From a virus: a stretch of 50,859 nucleotides of DNA. The notes beneath the pieces are model-generated. The model was not told the DNA's origin, did no database searches, and worked only from the letters and a program-made list of their open reading frames with translations. The DNA lies in IMG/VR virus record IMGVR_UViG_3300032020_000006, positions 1-50,859 of that record; one strand, 5' to 3'. Numbering within the stretch: the first letter of the stretch is position 1; every line of letters begins with the position of its first letter. Shown here one piece after another: positions 48,446-50,859 of the stretch. The position numbers were made by a program, and so were the translations under genes.

Positions 48446-50859
48446 TTAAATTATGCCTCCTTTGTAGAAACTTTTTAGAATGCTTAATCTTCGAGCATCA
48501 GCATAGACATAATAATTAGTAACGCTTGCACGAAGTGTCATTATCAATGTATGAGAACCTTTCGTAACTATTTGGACACTATGAACACTGTAGTTAGAAT
48601 ACCAATATGGTGCGGTAAGGTGTGTAACTCCTATTTGTGCAACCGTGTCGCTTAACAAAACACCATCAAGATAAAGTTTCATACCCGCGAAAACGGGATC
48701 ATAACAACTAAGTTGGCAATCGGCAAGAATTAAAAGAAGCATTGAAGATTCACCTTCAAAATTTAAGGTTAAAATGGTTGTTTCGCTTGAACTAGACCAT
48801 GCATATTGTGTTGTTAATTGTGTTTCAATCTTTTCTGGCATCCAATTGAATGAATACGTGGTGAAGTCTTGGAACGCTGGAATCTGGTCGCCCACGTTGA
48901 GTTGCCAGCCATCTATATATCCTGTGAGAGTTGATCCTGAGTACGCATAAAAACTAGCACGAATAAAGCAGGTGCCTGATGGAAAAGATGTTTTCGTCAA
49001 GGATTTCTGAGTCCAGTCTGCAACGGTGTTTAATGAACCGACAAACTCGTAACCAAGATATGCTTTAGCGGAATTATAATAATATATTATTGCATATAAA
49101 TATCCCGCAGTATAACTTGTTACTTTAAGCCACACGGAAATGGTTATAGTCGATAATCCTCGTACATCTATGAAGTTTGAATATCCACCCGTCACTTCTC
49201 CCCCCGCTACGATTTTCGCGGAATATTTACCGAATTTAGCATAGTCTGCACTTTGCGTTTCGCTTCCGCCCCAAGTACCGTATTCAAAGCTTGGGTTCAC
49301 GATGTAGTTGTATGCGGAAGTGGGAAGTTTGTATGGTTGAATGTCGAGTTTTGCAAGTGGGAAATTTCCGAGCGCCGAAGTATTTGTGACCTGTGTCCAA
49401 CTTGTGAGTACACTTGCTATTTGTCCCACGCTCAATGAACCGAACTTAGCGATTGTGTTTGCCCAGCTTGCTATTGTGTCGAGAACATCCGTGGCTGTTT
49501 TTGTTACATAATTCCATGCTAAGTTGCCTAAAGCCGAGATAGTAGTTGCCCAGTTCGTCAATGTTGTTGTAATTTGGGCAGCAGTCATAGCACTAACTTT
49601 AGTTAAAATGTTCGCCCAAGTTGAGATGGTGTCCATTACATTAGCAGCAGTCTTCGTAATCTGCGTCCAAGTCCAGTTGCCCAAGGCGGAGATGATATTG
49701 GCTGTCGAAGTTAGTACGGTTGTTATTTGAGCAACGGTCATAGCTCCTACTTGAGATAGAATGTTAGTCCAAGTAGATATTGTCGTCATTATGTCTGAAG
49801 CTGTTTTAGTCACATAACTCCATGCGAGATTGCCAACTTCAGCTATGATATTAGCCCATGTGTCTATTGTAGCCATAACCTGAGCAGCGGTCTTGGTGAT
49901 TTGTGTCCAAGTCCAGTTTCCTAATGCAGATATTACGTTTGCGGTACTTGTTAATGCTGTAGTTATCTGAGCAACCGTCATAGCACCGACCTGAGTTAAA
50001 ATGTTAGCCCAACTGGATATTGTTGTCATTATATCAGAAGCGGTTTTTGTTATGTAAGTCCAAGCAATATTGCCAAACGCGGTTATCATGTTAGCCCAAC
50101 TGGCTATCGTATTCAGAACATCAGTTGCGGTTTTGGTGACATAACTCCATGCGATGTTTCCTAAAGCCGCAATAACATTGTACCAACCCGTCAATGTTGT
50201 CACGATCTGTGTGGTTGTCATGGCGCCGATCTGAGCTAGCATATTTGCCCATGAGGCTATTGTGGTCATTATTTGTGATGCGGTCTTGGTTATTTGCGTC
50301 CATGTCCAGTTGCCCAAGGCAGAAATAACATTGGCGGTAGATGTTAGCAAAGTTGTGATTTGAGCAACTGCCATAGCTCCTACCTGAGTAAGAATGTTTG
50401 CCCAAGTCGAAACTGTTGTCATTATATCAGAAGCGGTTTTTGTTATGTAAGTCCAAGCAAGATTTCCCAAAGCACCCACTCCACTAATCATCCAATCCCA
50501 ACTTGTAAGTAGAGCCGTAATTGCTACCTTTGACAATGCTCCGAGAGTGTCGAGAATGTTTTGGGCTGTCTTAGTCACATAACTCCATGCTAGATTGCCT
50601 AGTCCCGAAATAACAGTTGCCCAATTAGTTAACGTTGTCGTAATTTGGGTTGCTGTTTGCGCTCCCACCTGAGCAAGAATGTTAGCCCACGTACTTATAG
50701 TGGTCATTATGTCTGAAGCCGTTTTAGTTAGATAACTCCATGCTAAGTTGCCGACTTGAGCTATAATATTAGCCCAAGTGCTTATAGTTGCCATAACTTG
50801 GGCAGCAGTTTTACTTATTTCACTCCACGCCCAACTTATGGCGTCTGTTATGGTAGATT
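48446..50859 (-). CDS. Giant Trp-rich repeat tail protein, C-terminal part with carbohydrate-binding-like domain
   Basis: This is the same frame as the gene starting at 2560, entering from the window end. Repeat modules occur in two sizes, about 51 residues and about 29 residues, the longer adding a block like QVGAMTVAQITTALTSTANV. Around 48.87-49.31 kb the protein changes to a beta-rich domain beginning NPSFEYGTWGG, with SVWLKV and YIDGWQL segments, like CBM4/9-type sugar-binding jelly rolls. A final beta-rich domain follows. C-terminal sugar-binding domains are typical of receptor-binding tail proteins, so host-surface attachment is inferred. It is followed at once by the 111-residue gene. 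Confidence 0.75.
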   Translation of the reverse strand, partial: STITDAISWAWSEISKTAAQVMATISTWANIIAQVGNLAWSYLTKTASDIMTTISTWANILAQVGAQTATQITTTLTNWATVISGLGNLAWSYVTKTAQNILDTLGALSKVAITALLTSWDWMISGVGALGNLAWTYITKTASDIMTTVSTWANILTQVGAMAVAQITTLLTSTANVISALGNWTWTQITKTASQIMTTIASWANMLAQIGAMTTTQIVTTLTGWYNVIAALGNIAWSYVTKTATDVLNTIASWANMITAFGNIAWTYITKTASDIMTTISSWANILTQVGAMTVAQITTALTSTANVISALGNWTWTQITKTAAQVMATIDTWANIIAEVGNLAWSYVTKTASDIMTTISTWTNILSQVGAMTVAQITTVLTSTANIISALGNWTWTQITKTAANVMDTISTWANILTKVSAMTAAQITTTLTNWATTISALGNLAWNYVTKTATDVLDTIASWANTIAKFGSLSVGQIASVLTSWTQVTNTSALGNFPLAKLDIQPYKLPTSAYNYIVNPSFEYGTWGGSETQSADYAKFGKYSAKIVAGGEVTGGYSNFIDVRGLSTITISVWLKVTSYTAGYLYAIIYYYNSAKAYLGYEFVGSLNTVADWTQKSLTKTSFPSGTCFIRASFYAYSGSTLTGYIDGWQLNVGDQIPAFQDFTTYSFNWMPEKIETQLTTQYAWSSSSETTILTLNFEGESSMLLLILADCQLSCYDPVFAGMKLYLDGVLLSDTVAQIGVTHLTAPYWYSNYSVHSVQIVTKGSHTLIMTLRASVTNYYVYADARRLSILKSFYKGGII
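50767..50859. repeat. Terminal direct repeat, right copy
   Basis: Right-hand copy of the 93-base end repeat. Joining the ends removes one copy and gives about 50,766 unique bases. The giant repeat gene then becomes one continuous frame. Confidence 0.85.

Noticed and set aside
1-50859. tRNA or rRNA genes
   Set aside because: I saw no cloverleaf-like segment with a T-loop GTTCRA context and matching arms; a covariance-model search would be needed to be certain.

Overview
This window looks like the essentially complete genome of a tailed (Caudoviricetes-type, HK97-capsid, probably siphovirus-like) virus of an archaeon. The head and tail genes are recognisable: terminase, portal, Mu F-like protein, prohead protease, HK97 capsid protein, connector, tail tube, frameshifted tail chaperone, tape measure and tail hub. 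They sit beside archaeal-type information genes (family B DNA polymerase, archaeo-eukaryotic primase fused to a helicase, Hjc-like resolvase, HerA-like ATPase) and archaeal TATA-box promoters. The host cannot be named from the sequence. Bases 1-93 are repeated exactly at 50767-50859 and the same reading frame runs through both ends, so the molecule is probably circular or terminally redundant, with about 50,766 unique bases. The repeat lies inside a repetitive gene, so an assembly effect is not excluded.

Layout. (a) Minus-strand late operon, from a promoter near 13.80 kb leftward through position 1 and, if circular, on from 50.86 kb to 44.54 kb: virion surface proteins, baseplate and connector proteins, neck, tail tube (with a LAGLIDADG endonuclease gene inserted), tail chaperone, tape measure, a giant Trp-rich repeat protein, tail hub, and then a Cas4/RecB-like nuclease. 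(b) Plus-strand early operon 13.95-25.2 kb: polymerase thumb subunit, regulators, a deoxyribosyltransferase-like/dNMP-kinase fusion, Hjc, terminase small and large subunits, nucleotide kinase, holin-like peptide, zinc peptidase, primase-helicase, polymerase catalytic subunit. (c) A non-coding stretch of about 730 bases at 25.2-25.9 kb. (d) Minus-strand accessory region 25.9-33.4 kb: many very short, overlapping, often Cys-rich genes, a HerA-like ATPase and the Mu F-like head gene. (e) Portal and a ribbon-helix-helix regulator (minus), facing protease-scaffold and capsid (plus) from 35.1 kb. (f) Plus-strand right part 37.5-44.5 kb: decoration-like proteins, small Cys-rich genes, AbrB-like and ParB-like genes, integrase.

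The strongest observations are these. The family B DNA polymerase is divided into two separate genes 8.6 kb apart in one predicted operon: exonuclease and palm at 23050-24729, ending five residues after the DTD motif, and the thumb at 13946-14479, with gene order reversed relative to protein order. The tail assembly chaperone has a canonical T TTT TTA minus-one frameshift site with a 54-codon extension that ends just inside the tape-measure gene. Three repeat proteins lie in the tail region. A recurrent ATACTATGAATA-like element sits beside several promoters, and a conserved CTTATCCCTACG element recurs in three intergenic spaces.

Integrase and ParB-like genes suggest a temperate or episomal lifestyle. 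Head and packaging genes are dispersed into three blocks (TerS/TerL, portal/Mu F, protease/capsid) on both strands, which is unusual for this virus class.
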